From assembly GCA_050744325.1 (NCBI GenBank), contig JBOGHK010000086.1:1-64000 (forward strand): 64,000 nucleotides of DNA. Direction: 5' to 3'. Shown here one piece after another: positions 35,801 to 43,319 of the stretch. Each line of letters starts with the position of its first letter. Position 1 is the stretch's first letter. Below the pieces are notes generated by a model. It worked only from the letters and a program-made list of their open reading frames with translations, did no database searches and was not told the origin of the DNA. A program made the translations under genes and the position numbers. The stretch comes from DASXTK01 sp050744325 (GTDB taxonomy: Bacteria; Actinomycetota; Acidimicrobiia; Acidimicrobiales; VFJN01).

Positions 35801-36099
35801 CAGCCCGGGCGGGCCAGGGCACAGGAGCATCTCCGGACGACGCCTCGGACGCGAAGGCGGGTTCGGCGGGCGTGGCGGGGGAGGCCCCCGAGCGGGCGCG
35901 CACCGCGGTCCGCAAGGCGATCAAGCGGGCCGTCGACGCGGTGGCCGACGCCGATCCCTCCATCGCCGACGTCCTCCGCTCGACGGTGACCACCGGCACG
36001 ACGTGCGTCTACACCCCCGACCCGAACGACCCCGTCGCCTGGTCACCGCCGCCGGTCGACGGCGAGGACCCCGACCTCGATGGCGCGACGGTTCACTGA
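32887..36099 (+). CDS. Large AAA-ATPase/TPR regulator with a non-LuxR C-terminal domain
   Basis: The 1070-residue protein begins with a STAND-type ATPase (FVGRANELRKVD; Walker A GEAGIGKT at 41-48; LCLVVDDVHAAD as Walker B). A helical TPR-like region spans about 350-900. Instead of a LuxR helix-turn-helix, the C-terminus carries the domain seen in some actinobacterial and Chloroflexi AAA regulators: DRWVIALDGRRVRITDRVGMRHLTHLLTHPG, then a helix with TAVRKAIKRAVDAV and a terminal TTGTTCVYTPDPN. GTG 32887 lies six bases after TAGGGT, suggesting a leaderless message. It is divergent from the methyltransferase and may control it. Confidence 0.82.
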   Translation: MAKRLASTLERFVGRANELRKVDAACGAASDGRGSVAVVSGEAGIGKTRFCEEVARRARDAGLTVVVARCWVDGGALPLWPWQPILAELGGHAVLDGLGGGHEEPDPSASSEPTAPEHSDHRPPGDRFERFSAVTDQLAAACARSPLCLVVDDVHAADAGTLLLIRFVVRSLASLPLALVLSRRDAMPAPGPEAQLLDEIEGQAVRIALGPFDRRETSTFLSASGHRDVDPELLAALHRMTGGHPLFLRRLVALGTLGLADTLPGALHVAIDQALTRLSPDAQRLLRTSAVLGSRPRLVDAAVLCETEVASVVDAVGQAVDTGLVALEGSERFAFSHDLVRATLEEALSGAERLDAHARAGVIVARDAGVTATAIADGSRSAVSSEHLARRAHHALAAAPRSAVDARLAVAACEAAAEAMVRDLAYEQADDLLSAAVEQYESSNIGPTPAGLLVRWAEAASRCGRMADARARFDHAACVARSVGDAVLFAEAALGLGGHGVNEHRLVVERARVLGLQRSALAELPEHQATLRRRLEIRLLAEAVAGGDPIEPVYEAVDQARRGGDLTALAEALALCHAVLLTPEHTWRRMQVADELIRVAAEAGDGVLGLMGQWCRTVDLFHLGDPAARASLEYLRVRASVLESQNILANLAVLDVMLLIRAGRLKDAEVEAQRCFALGEAVGEVNQVAYLGAQTLGIRWIEGQQSDLLDLAALADDVDASPAVVDANFAFRASAVAFVARGGDLARARVGLGQLTRGGLAALRQSSTWLVGMTAVVDAAAALDDPVVARAAYELLLPYADLPVIGGAAVLCLGSAERPLGAAAAAFDDLDQAIAHLERAVHANDRLEHRPMVALSRADLAAALARRDREGDRAQAVDLFEQAVADADGLGLAVRADAWRQELAELRTRRTGRDEILRGSNGTRHGVIGRCHDRWVIALDGRRVRITDRVGMRHLTHLLTHPGEPMSALHLAARAGQGTGASPDDASDAKAGSAGVAGEAPERARTAVRKAIKRAVDAVADADPSIADVLRSTVTTGTTCVYTPDPNDPVAWSPPPVDGEDPDLDGATVH

Positions 36100-36120
36100 C
36101 CCTGGGCGCCGGCCGATTGT

Positions 36121-36148
36121 TTGACGTCATCTCAATTTGCGATATCTT
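36121..36148 (+). promoter_or_regulatory. Promoter of the 36157 gene
   Basis: TTGACG (36121-36126), a 16-base spacer and TATCTT (36143-36148) lie in a locally AT-rich stretch. The -10 element ends eight bases before the ATG, so transcription should start at or next to the start codon. Confidence 0.55.
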
Positions 36149-36156
36149 CCCCAACG

Positions 36157-36744
36157 ATGACCGCCGCCACTAACACCAAGAGTGCCGAAACCGCCGTCCG
36201 TACCTATCTTCTCTACCTCGAGGATCCCGGCAAACTGCGGGATGAGTCCGAGATTCAGAAGAAGACGGCAGCGGTGCTTGATGCTAACGACCCAATCGAG
36301 AAGCTCAAGGCCCTCGCTGACCTCGAGCGTGTCGCGAACATCGACGAGGTGCCCTTACGGGAAGGCTTCGTCCAACACGCCAAGCGGTGGGCGACCGAGC
36401 AGAGCATTCCGTTGTCGGCCTTTCGTGAGCTCAAGGTTCCCGACGACTTGTTGCGTGAAGCCGGTTTCGACCTTCCGGCGTCCCGGCGGCGTGGTCGTGG
36501 CGCAGGTGCAGGCGACGGTCGGCAGCGCGCGAAGGCTGTGCCGGTCGACGAGATCAAGGCCTTCGTCCTCGGCCAGAAGGGCACCTTCATCCTCAACGAC
36601 GTGATGGGCGGCGTTGGCGGCAGCCCTGCGACCGTCCGCAAGGCCGTCGACGAGCTGATCGATGCCCGCCAGGTCGACAAGCTCGGGCCGGTACCCGACT
36701 ACCACGGCCGGGGTCGGGCGCCGATCCAGTACAAGACGCGCTGA
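36157..36744 (+). CDS. Conserved actinobacterial protein with C-terminal winged-helix-like domain
   Basis: The 195-residue soluble protein has an N-terminal helical part (VRTYLLYLEDPGKLRDESEI, then KLKALADLERVANIDEVPL and FVQHAKRWATEQ). A basic Gly/Arg linker (SRRRGRGAGAGDGRQR) follows, then a C-terminal winged-helix-like segment (DEIKAFVLGQKGTFILNDVM, SPATVRKAVDELIDARQVDKLG). The family is familiar as a conserved hypothetical in actinobacteria, and the basic linker plus winged helix suggest DNA binding. ATG 36157 sits eight bases after TATCTT. Codon use is less GC-biased than in its neighbours. Confidence 0.75.
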   Translation: MTAATNTKSAETAVRTYLLYLEDPGKLRDESEIQKKTAAVLDANDPIEKLKALADLERVANIDEVPLREGFVQHAKRWATEQSIPLSAFRELKVPDDLLREAGFDLPASRRRGRGAGAGDGRQRAKAVPVDEIKAFVLGQKGTFILNDVMGGVGGSPATVRKAVDELIDARQVDKLGPVPDYHGRGRAPIQYKTR

Positions 36745-36980
36745 CCAGCAGATTGCTGCTCGCCGGGTAGGTCGGTGACCTGGCCTGCCGAGGTGACGAC
36801 CATCTCGAGTTCGTCGCGGAAGAGCTTGAGCATGCCGCGTGCGTAGGCATAGCGGCGGCGCACATGGTCGGGATCCTGGGGGATCTAGCGGTTGTCGAGC
36901 AACCGCAGGATCCCCTGGCCGGCCTCGCGCTTGTTGTCGGGAAGGAACCGTTGAACGGCTGGCCCGTGAGCCGATGTCGA
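36745..36980 (-). pseudogene. Decayed gene with an internal stop
   Basis: On the minus strand the frame reads RFLPDNKREAGQGILRLLDNR, then an in-frame TAG at 36887-36885, then IPQDPDHVRRRYAYARGMLK and LFRDELEMVVTSAGQVTDL. Both halves look like protein in the same frame, so the stop is probably a mutation. Further upstream (to about 37030) another frame reads SHAIVDIGSRA, suggesting an extra frameshift. I do not recognise the family. Confidence 0.45.
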
Positions 36981-37133
36981 CGATCGCGTGGCTCTGGCCT
37001 ACCCGGCGATAGCGCGCAACTCGGTGAACACGTGACCTCGGGCTCGCGGGCAGCTACACGGTGCAAATGTGCATAGTCGAGGCGGCTGTTGACAAACTCG
37101 GGGCAGTCGCCCGCACCGGGCGATAGTTGTCGA

Positions 37134-37450
37134 TCAACTCAGCGCGAAGCGTCCATCACACTCCGAGTAACGCGTCGTTTCGTTGTCGGAGCCGTTGACC
37201 GCGACTTGATCCCACAGGCCGGCGTGTGAGTTCTGCGCAGCGCGCTCCGCCGCGACATAGCGGGCATGCTGCCCTGCAAAATCGGCATTTCCGTACTTGT
37301 TGAAGTACGGGCTGTAGCCGTCGGTGATCAACCACACCAGAAGCCGGCCGAAGTTCGCGATAGCGCTCCAGGCACTGGTCGAGCGGCTCGTTGCCCGCGA
37401 ACTCGAAGGTGAGCGGGGTGCCGGCGGGAGAGCCGTTCGGTCGCCCGCTG
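37134..37450 (-). pseudogene. Thermonuclease (SNase) family gene with frameshift
   Basis: The minus strand encodes the C-terminal half of a staphylococcal-nuclease-like protein: NFGRLLVWLITDGYSPYFNK, then GQHARYVAAERAAQNSHAGLWD. The upstream part (LTFEFAGNEPLDQCLERYR) is in another frame, and the two join naturally if one base near 37355 is removed. The N-terminal third, with the first catalytic arginine region, is not seen. It lies in a stretch of about 800 bases (36745-37548) with no intact gene. Confidence 0.6.
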
Positions 37451-37548
37451 CTTGGCCCCGCCGGTGTCCCGCGCCTCCTCGCCGTGGTCCTACAGCGTGG
37501 ATCAGAGCGTGCAGCGAGCGCCCAGGCGGTCAAGGGGCCACTCGGTCG

Positions 37549-37576
37549 TTGACAAATAGTTTGGATGCCTTATAAA
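37549..37576 (+). promoter_or_regulatory. Near-consensus promoter of the ROK regulator operon
   Basis: TTGACA (37549-37554), a 16-base spacer and TATAAA (37571-37576) form one of the best sigma-70-like promoters in the window. The -10 element ends seven bases before GTG 37584, which predicts a leaderless message. The AT-rich spacer may also hold the regulator's own site. Confidence 0.65.
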
Positions 37577-37583
37577 AGAACTC

Positions 37584-38726
37584 GTGTCGGAGGTCACCTT
37601 GGGGGAGACGCCGAGTCGGGCCTTCCGGCCGCGCGGCAAGGTGCTCCCCGGACATGGACGGCAGCACAATCGCAGCCTCATCCTCCAGCAGCTGCTGCAC
37701 AACGGCCCGCAGTCGCGGGCCGACCTGGCTCGGGCCACCCAGCTCACGGCGGCGACCGTGGGCGATCTGGTCGGCGACCTCCGCCGGGAGGGGATCATCG
37801 AGGAGCACGGCCGGCGCTCGACGGGCCCGGGCAAACCGGGCACTCTGCTGCGCATCGTCCCGAACGCCCGTCTCACCGTCGGGCTCGACCTGTCGGACCG
37901 CAACCAGTTCGTCGGCGGCGTGGTCAACCTGGTGGGCGAGGTCGTCCAGCGCCATGAGGTGGCTCGTCGGGATCGGACGGGCGCCGAGGCGGTCGGCCTG
38001 GTCGCCGAGCTGGTCGAGGCGCTGCTCGCGCGGACCGAGGGGCCGGTGGTCGGCATCGGCATCGGGTCGCCTGGCGTCGTGTTCCCGGACGGCGTCGTCC
38101 AGGAGTCGTCCAACCTGCACTGGCACGGCACCGCGCTCGCCGCGAAGGTCGGCCGGGGACTGGACCTACCAGTGCACGTGGTCAACGACGCCGACGCGGC
38201 GGTGCTCGGCGAGCGCCAGTTCGGCGGTGCCACCGGGCCGAACCTGCTGGTGGTCAAGATCGGCCTGGGGGTCGGTGCGGGCCTGGTGCTCGACGGGCAC
38301 CTCATCGAGGGCGAGGCCTTCGCGGCGGGCGAGATCGGCCACGTGGTCGTCGACCCGTCCGGCGACCGCTGCGCCTGCGGCAACCGCGGCTGCCTGGAGA
38401 CCGTGGTCGCGTGGTCGTTACTGCACGAACAGCTCGACGGCCTCGACGGGGCCGGCCGGGATGCGGTGCTCACCGCGGCCGGCAACTGGCTGGGGATCGC
38501 CCTGGCGCCCGTGGTGAGCGTGTTGAACCTGTCGCAGGTCGTCTTGTCCGGCCCGCCCGACCTGCTCGGCAAGCCGTTCAGGCAGGCGGTAGTCGACACC
38601 GTCAAGCAGCGGACGTTCCCGATGGTGGGGAAGCGGTTCGAGACGAGGCTCGCGACGACCGGCCGCGACGACGTGGTGCTCGGTGCCGCGGCCGTGGTCC
38701 TCGAGCACGTCCTGGGGGTGCGGTGA
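37584..38726 (+). CDS. ROK-family transcriptional regulator
   Basis: The 380-residue protein has an N-terminal helix-turn-helix (NRSLILQQLLHNGPQSRADLARATQLTAATV split at 28-60). A ROK sugar-kinase-like domain follows, with GIGIGSPGVVFPDG, VVNDADAAVLGE and the zinc motif GEIGHVVVDPSGDRCACGNRGCLET (three Cys plus His). Like XylR/NagC-type regulators it should repress a sugar operon and respond to the sugar. It precedes the ABC transporter genes with only 62 bases between and no second promoter evident, so it is probably cotranscribed with and controls them. GTG 37584 is set by the promoter position. Confidence 0.88.
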   Translation: MSEVTLGETPSRAFRPRGKVLPGHGRQHNRSLILQQLLHNGPQSRADLARATQLTAATVGDLVGDLRREGIIEEHGRRSTGPGKPGTLLRIVPNARLTVGLDLSDRNQFVGGVVNLVGEVVQRHEVARRDRTGAEAVGLVAELVEALLARTEGPVVGIGIGSPGVVFPDGVVQESSNLHWHGTALAAKVGRGLDLPVHVVNDADAAVLGERQFGGATGPNLLVVKIGLGVGAGLVLDGHLIEGEAFAAGEIGHVVVDPSGDRCACGNRGCLETVVAWSLLHEQLDGLDGAGRDAVLTAAGNWLGIALAPVVSVLNLSQVVLSGPPDLLGKPFRQAVVDTVKQRTFPMVGKRFETRLATTGRDDVVLGAAAVVLEHVLGVR

Positions 38727-38788
38727 CGGGTGATTGAGGGGCGGAAGACCTGGAGACACACGACAGCGAGGTGAGAGGGGAAGACGCC

Positions 38789-40081
38789 ATGCAGACGAGG
38801 AAGCTCACGGTCCTAGGCGTAGCCGCCGTCCTGGTGGTTGGCGCCTGTGGCTCGGGCGACGAGGACGCGGGCGGTGGTGGCGACGGTGACGACGAGGCCG
38901 TCACCCTGGTCATCGAGAGTTGGCGCGCTGACGACGCGGCCGTCTGGGAGGACACGATCATCCCGGCGTTCGAGGAAGGCCACGACGGCATCCGGCTCGA
39001 GTTCCAACCGACCGCGCCGACCGAGTACAACGCGGCACTCGAGAACCGCCTCGACGGCGGTGAGGCCGGCGACATCATCGCGTGTCGCCCGTTCGACATC
39101 TCGCTCGAGCTGTTCGAGGCCGGGCACCTGCAGGCGGTCGACGACCTCGCCGGCATGGACGCTTTCGGCGACGTGGCCCGCAGCGGCTGGGTCACCGACG
39201 ACGGCAGCGAGACCTACTGCGTGCCGATGGCCTCAGTGATCCACGGCTTCTACTACAACCGCGACGTCTTCGACGAGCTCGGCGTGGAGCCGCCCGAGAC
39301 CATGGAGGACTTCCACGCGCTGCTCGACACCATCGCGGGCGCCGGCGGCGCGACCCCGATCGCCCAGGGCACCGTCGACCAGTGGGACATCGCCGAGGTC
39401 GACTACACCGGCATCGGCCCGAACTACTGGAACGGCGAGGAAGGCCGCCAGGCGTTGATCGACGGCTCGGCGCAGTTCACCGACCCGCAGTTCGTCGCGC
39501 CGTTCGAGGAGATGGCGACGTGGGGCCAGTACATGCCCGACGGCTACGAGGCGCTGAGCTACGACGACGCGAAGGTGCTGTTCACCAACGGCGACGGCGC
39601 GATGTTCCCCGGAGGCTCGTGGGAGATCACCGGATTCGAGGAGAACGCTGGCTTCGAGCTCGGCGTGTTCCGGCCACCGCTACCCGAGGCGGGCAACCCG
39701 TGCTACATCTCGGACCACGTGGACATCGGCATGGGGATGAACGCCGACACCGAGCACGCCGAAGAAGCCCAGACCTTCCTGGAGTGGGTGGCGTCCGACG
39801 AGTTCGCCGAGATCTACACCAACGCGCTGCCCGGGTTCTTCTCGCTGCGGGACGGTGCCGTCGACGTGGACAACGAGCTGGCCGGCGAGTTCGTGTCGTG
39901 GCGTGACGACTGCGACAGCACGATCCGGCTGCCGGCACAGAAGCTGAACCGTGGCGACCCCGCGCTGTGGGACGAGCTCTACGCCGTGTCGTCCGAGGTC
40001 GTGAACGGCACGCTCGAGCCGGCCGCGGCGGCGCAGCGCCTCCAGGACGGTCTGGACAGCTGGTACTCCCCGGGTGAGTGA
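38789..40081 (+). CDS. CUT1 sugar ABC transporter, substrate-binding lipoprotein
   Basis: The 430-residue extracellular solute-binding protein (family 1) has a signal peptide and lipobox ending at Cys20 (VVGAC), an acidic/Gly linker, then the usual fold: LVIESWRADDAAVWEDTIIPAFEE, FQPTAPTEYNAAL, VIHGFYYNRDVFDELGVEPPETMEDF and MFPGGSWEITGFE. ATG 38789 has GAGAGGGGA upstream; the in-frame 38771 start lacks one. The sugar is not evident. The permease gene overlaps its end by eight bases. Confidence 0.9.
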   Translation: MQTRKLTVLGVAAVLVVGACGSGDEDAGGGGDGDDEAVTLVIESWRADDAAVWEDTIIPAFEEGHDGIRLEFQPTAPTEYNAALENRLDGGEAGDIIACRPFDISLELFEAGHLQAVDDLAGMDAFGDVARSGWVTDDGSETYCVPMASVIHGFYYNRDVFDELGVEPPETMEDFHALLDTIAGAGGATPIAQGTVDQWDIAEVDYTGIGPNYWNGEEGRQALIDGSAQFTDPQFVAPFEEMATWGQYMPDGYEALSYDDAKVLFTNGDGAMFPGGSWEITGFEENAGFELGVFRPPLPEAGNPCYISDHVDIGMGMNADTEHAEEAQTFLEWVASDEFAEIYTNALPGFFSLRDGAVDVDNELAGEFVSWRDDCDSTIRLPAQKLNRGDPALWDELYAVSSEVVNGTLEPAAAAQRLQDGLDSWYSPGE

Positions 40082-41045
40082 CGTGGCCGCTGGTTCCGGC
40101 GTCGACGTGGTCCCCACAGTGGGGCCGCCGATCGGCGCCGGGATCCGGCCGCGGCCGCGTGGCTGGTGGCCGGTCCGGTCGCCACGGTCGCCCGGCAGGC
40201 GCGCCCTGCTGTTCTGCGCGCCGGCCCTCGTGGTCTACACGACGTTCATGGTGTGGCCGCTGCTGCAGAGCCTGCGGTTCGCGCTCGCGGATAGTGCGGG
40301 CGACTGGGTCGGCCTCGACAACTTCGACACGCTGTTCTTCGACGACCGCTGGTCCGAGCGGTTCTGGCGCGCGCTGCGGCAGAACCTGCAGTTCTTCCTG
40401 TTCCACTGTCTGGTGCAGAACCCTGTCGGCCTGCTGCTCGCCGCGCTGCTGACCGTGCAGCGGCTGGGGGGCGCCAACGTCTACCGCACGCTGATCTTCG
40501 TGCCGACCACGCTGTCGGTGGTGATCGTCGGCTTCGCGTGGCGGCTGATCCTCAGCCCGCTGTGGGGGATCGTGAGCACGCCACTGCTCGGGCGGACGTC
40601 GACCGCGCTGCCCACGCTGTCGCTGATCTCGGTGTGGCAGTGGATCGGCATCCCGATGATCTTCTTCTACGCGACGCTGATCTCGATCCCCCAGGAGCTG
40701 ATCGACGCCAGCCGGGTCGACGGCGCGTCCGCGTGGCGGACGTTCTGGCGGGTGAGCTTCCCGCTGGTGCTCCCGATGTTCGGAGTGATCACGATCGTGA
40801 CCTACATCGCGAACATGAACGCGTTCGACCTGGTGTTCACGGTGCAGGGGGTGCAGGCCGGGCCCTCGTCGTCGACGGACCTGCTCGGCACCTTGTTCTA
40901 CCGGTCGGCGTACGGGTCGGTGCAGGGCGGCGGCGACCGGGCCATGGGGGCGACGGTGGCCAGCGCCACGTTCGGCGTGATCCTGCTCGGCCTGCTGGTG
41001 TTCTTCCTGGTGTGGCGGCGTCGGGTCCGGACGTACCAGCTATGA
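40074..41045 (+). CDS. CUT1 sugar ABC transporter, permease (MalF type)
   Basis: The 323-residue permease has six membrane helices after a Pro/Arg-rich cytoplasmic N-terminus of about 45 residues. The binding-protein-dependent transport loop motif is PQELIDASRVDGASAWRTFW, the site that contacts the ATPase. It begins with GTG 40074 inside the binding-protein gene and ends with an ATGA overlap to the next permease. Confidence 0.9.
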   Translation: MSDVAAGSGVDVVPTVGPPIGAGIRPRPRGWWPVRSPRSPGRRALLFCAPALVVYTTFMVWPLLQSLRFALADSAGDWVGLDNFDTLFFDDRWSERFWRALRQNLQFFLFHCLVQNPVGLLLAALLTVQRLGGANVYRTLIFVPTTLSVVIVGFAWRLILSPLWGIVSTPLLGRTSTALPTLSLISVWQWIGIPMIFFYATLISIPQELIDASRVDGASAWRTFWRVSFPLVLPMFGVITIVTYIANMNAFDLVFTVQGVQAGPSSSTDLLGTLFYRSAYGSVQGGGDRAMGATVASATFGVILLGLLVFFLVWRRRVRTYQL

Positions 41046-41932
41046 CCGCGCCCGCCGTGCCGCTGCCGCTGGAGCGGCGACCTCCACCGGCGCCCCGAGC
41101 CCACTGGGGCCGCCGGGTCGGTGCCCGGGTCGCGGTGCACGCCGTGCTGATCGGCTACAGCTTGGTGGCGTTGGGGCCGGCGCTGCTGGTGGTCGCGAAC
41201 TCGTTCAAGGAACGGAGCCAGATCTTCGACTCGCCGTTCATCCCACCGCTTCCGTCCACCTGGGACACCAGCGGCTACGAGACGGTGTTCGACGAGGCGT
41301 CGTTCGTCAGCTACTTCCGCAACAGCCTGGTCGTGACCCTGCTGTCGGTGCTGGGGGTGCTCGTGGTGTCGGCGATGGCCGCACACGGGCTGAGCGAGTT
41401 CGACTTCCGGGGACGGGGTGTGCTGCGCCTGTACCTGCTGGCCGGGATCATGGTGCCGATCCGCCTCGCCACCGTCGGCCTGGTCGAGATGTTCGGCAGC
41501 CTGGAGATGATCAACACCCTGTGGGCCCTGATCCTGGTCTACACCGCGATGGGCATCCCGCTCGGCGTGTTCATCCTGTCCCAGTTCTTCGCGCAGGTCC
41601 CGAGCGAGCTGAAGCAGGCCGCACGGGTCGACGGAGCGGGGGAGTGGCGGGTGTTCGCGATCACGCTGCCGCTGGTGCGCCCCGGTCTTGGCGCGGTCGC
41701 GGTGTTCACGATGCTGCCGGTGTTCAACGACCTGTGGTTCCCGCTGGTGCTGGCTCCCTCGGAGAGCACCCGGACCGTGACCTTGGGCGCGCAGCAGTTC
41801 CTGGGCCAGTTCGAGACCGACTGGAACGCGATGCTCGCCGCCCTGAGCCTGGCGATCGTGCCCGTGTTGGTTCTGTACGTGCTGTTCTCGCGCCAGTTCC
41901 TGCGGGGTCTGACCGAAGGGGCCGTCAAGTGA
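41042..41932 (+). CDS. CUT1 sugar ABC transporter, permease (MalG type)
   Basis: The 296-residue partner permease has six helices and the EAA-loop motif PSELKQAARVDGAGEWRVF, with SFKERSQIFDSPFIPP in the periplasmic loop, typical of MalG/LacG-like proteins. It is coupled on both sides by four-base overlaps (ATGA at 41042 and GTGA at 41929). Confidence 0.9.
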   Translation: MTAPAVPLPLERRPPPAPRAHWGRRVGARVAVHAVLIGYSLVALGPALLVVANSFKERSQIFDSPFIPPLPSTWDTSGYETVFDEASFVSYFRNSLVVTLLSVLGVLVVSAMAAHGLSEFDFRGRGVLRLYLLAGIMVPIRLATVGLVEMFGSLEMINTLWALILVYTAMGIPLGVFILSQFFAQVPSELKQAARVDGAGEWRVFAITLPLVRPGLGAVAVFTMLPVFNDLWFPLVLAPSESTRTVTLGAQQFLGQFETDWNAMLAALSLAIVPVLVLYVLFSRQFLRGLTEGAVK

Positions 41933-43227
41933 GCACGTTGAGGTTGGACAACGTCACCAAGCGCTACGGCTTGTCGAGGGACGGGGGCGCGTCGGCCGCG
42001 GCGGCCGTAGAGGACGTGGGCTTCGAGGTGGCCGACGGCGAGTTCCTGGTGCTGGTCGGGCCGTCGGGCTGTGGGAAGTCGACGCTGCTCAAGCTGATCG
42101 CCGGGTTGGAGGACGTCACCGCCGGCGAGATCACGATCGACGGCTACCGGGTCAACGGCCTCGGCCCGCGGGAGCGCGACGTCGCCATGGTGTTCCAGAG
42201 CTACGCGCTCTATCCGCACCTGACCGTGCGCAAGAACATCGCGTACCCGCTGAAGGTGGCCAGGGTCGACCGCTCCGAGGTCACCCGGCGCGTCGCCGAG
42301 ACCGCCGAGCTGCTGCAGCTCACCGAGCTGCTCGACCGCCGTCCCGCCGAGCTGTCGGGTGGCCAGCGGCAGCGGGTGGCGATGGGACGGGCGATCGTGC
42401 GGCGGCCGCGGGTGTTCCTGATGGACGAGCCGCTGTCGAACCTGGACGCGCGCCTGCGGGTGCAGATGCGGGCCGAGATAGCGAACCTCCAGCGCGAGCT
42501 GGGCGTCACCACTGTGTACGTGACCCACGACCAGGTGGAGGCGATGACGATGGGGTCGCGGGTGGCGGTGCTGCTGGACGGTCGCCTGCAGCAGCTCGCG
42601 ACGCCCCGCCAGCTGTACGACGAGCCGGCGAACCGGTTCGTGGCGGGCTTCATCGGCTCGCCGCCAATGAACCTCCTGGAGGCCACGGTCGTGGAGGCCG
42701 AGCCCGCCGTCGGCGGGCAGCGCCCGGCGCCCGGTGACGATCCACCGCCGTCCGACCTGCCCGGCGCCGGGGATGCTCGTGGCGCGGACCCCGACGGCGC
42801 GCTCGACGATGTTGCGCTCGGCGCCGGCGCGAGCTACCGTCTCGGCCTCGACGTCGGCGGGCAGCGTCTCGCGCTCGGCGACGATCCGCCGCCGGGACTA
42901 CCCGCCGTCGGGCAGACCGTGGTGGTCGGGCTCCGGCCGGAGGACATCGCCCTGGTGGCGTCCGACCCGGCCGGTGACGCCGGCTCGACCGGTCCCGACG
43001 TCGGGGGCGGTTCGCTCACCGCCACCGTGGCGCTGGTCGAGGAGCTCGGGGCCGAGGAGGTCGTCCACCTCCGGCTCGGCGAGCCGGGCGACCCGGACGG
43101 CCCCAAGGTCGTGCTCCGCACCGCTGGTGCCAGCAAGCTGGCCCCCGGCGACGTCGCCCAGGTCAGGGTGCGGCCCGAGCGCTTCCGCTTCTTCGACGCC
43201 GACACCGGCGTGGCTCTCACTCTTTGA
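41929..43227 (+). CDS. CUT1 sugar ABC transporter, ATPase (MsmK/UgpC type)
   Basis: The 432-residue protein has a complete ABC domain (Walker A GPSGCGKST, QSYALYPHLTV Q-loop, LSGGQRQRVAMGRA signature, VFLMDEPLSNLDA, and H-loop YVTHDQVEAMTM). A TOBE/regulatory domain with VVGLRPEDIAL follows. Between the two lies an extra segment of about 50 residues in which VGGQRPAPGDDPPP repeats the later VGGQRLALGDDPPP, an internal duplication (DNA 42706-42770 and 42853-42914). Such ATPases can serve several importers. The TGA stop lies inside the hairpin at 43219-43267. Confidence 0.9.
   Translation: MSTLRLDNVTKRYGLSRDGGASAAAAVEDVGFEVADGEFLVLVGPSGCGKSTLLKLIAGLEDVTAGEITIDGYRVNGLGPRERDVAMVFQSYALYPHLTVRKNIAYPLKVARVDRSEVTRRVAETAELLQLTELLDRRPAELSGGQRQRVAMGRAIVRRPRVFLMDEPLSNLDARLRVQMRAEIANLQRELGVTTVYVTHDQVEAMTMGSRVAVLLDGRLQQLATPRQLYDEPANRFVAGFIGSPPMNLLEATVVEAEPAVGGQRPAPGDDPPPSDLPGAGDARGADPDGALDDVALGAGASYRLGLDVGGQRLALGDDPPPGLPAVGQTVVVGLRPEDIALVASDPAGDAGSTGPDVGGGSLTATVALVEELGAEEVVHLRLGEPGDPDGPKVVLRTAGASKLAPGDVAQVRVRPERFRFFDADTGVALTL
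42706..42914. repeat. Internal direct repeat in the ABC ATPase gene
   Basis: Bases 42706-42770 and 42853-42914 are diverged direct copies, both encoding VGGQR-(A/L)-GDDPPP-LP. The second copy is in the normal TOBE position; the first, with an Asp/Ala-rich spacer, is inserted in the linker. Confidence 0.55.
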
Positions 43228-43267
43228 CCGCAAACGGTTGTTGGGCAACCACGACCGGTCAAAGAGT
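43219..43267. terminator. Two-stem hairpin embedding the stop codon, copy B
   Basis: The outer arms CACTCTTTGACCG (from 43218) and CGGTCAAAGAGTG pair over 13 bases, and GGTTG/CAACC pair inside around TTGGG. It matches copy A at 28180-28228 at most positions, and the outermost two pairs are swapped in a compensating way (GT/AC versus AC/GT). The TGA of the ATPase gene lies in the left arm. It probably ends the second sugar operon. Confidence 0.7.
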
Positions 43268-43319
43268 GTGCCGACACCCTGGTTCGCTGCCAGCGGCGAG
43301 AGTGGGCGACGATGGACCG

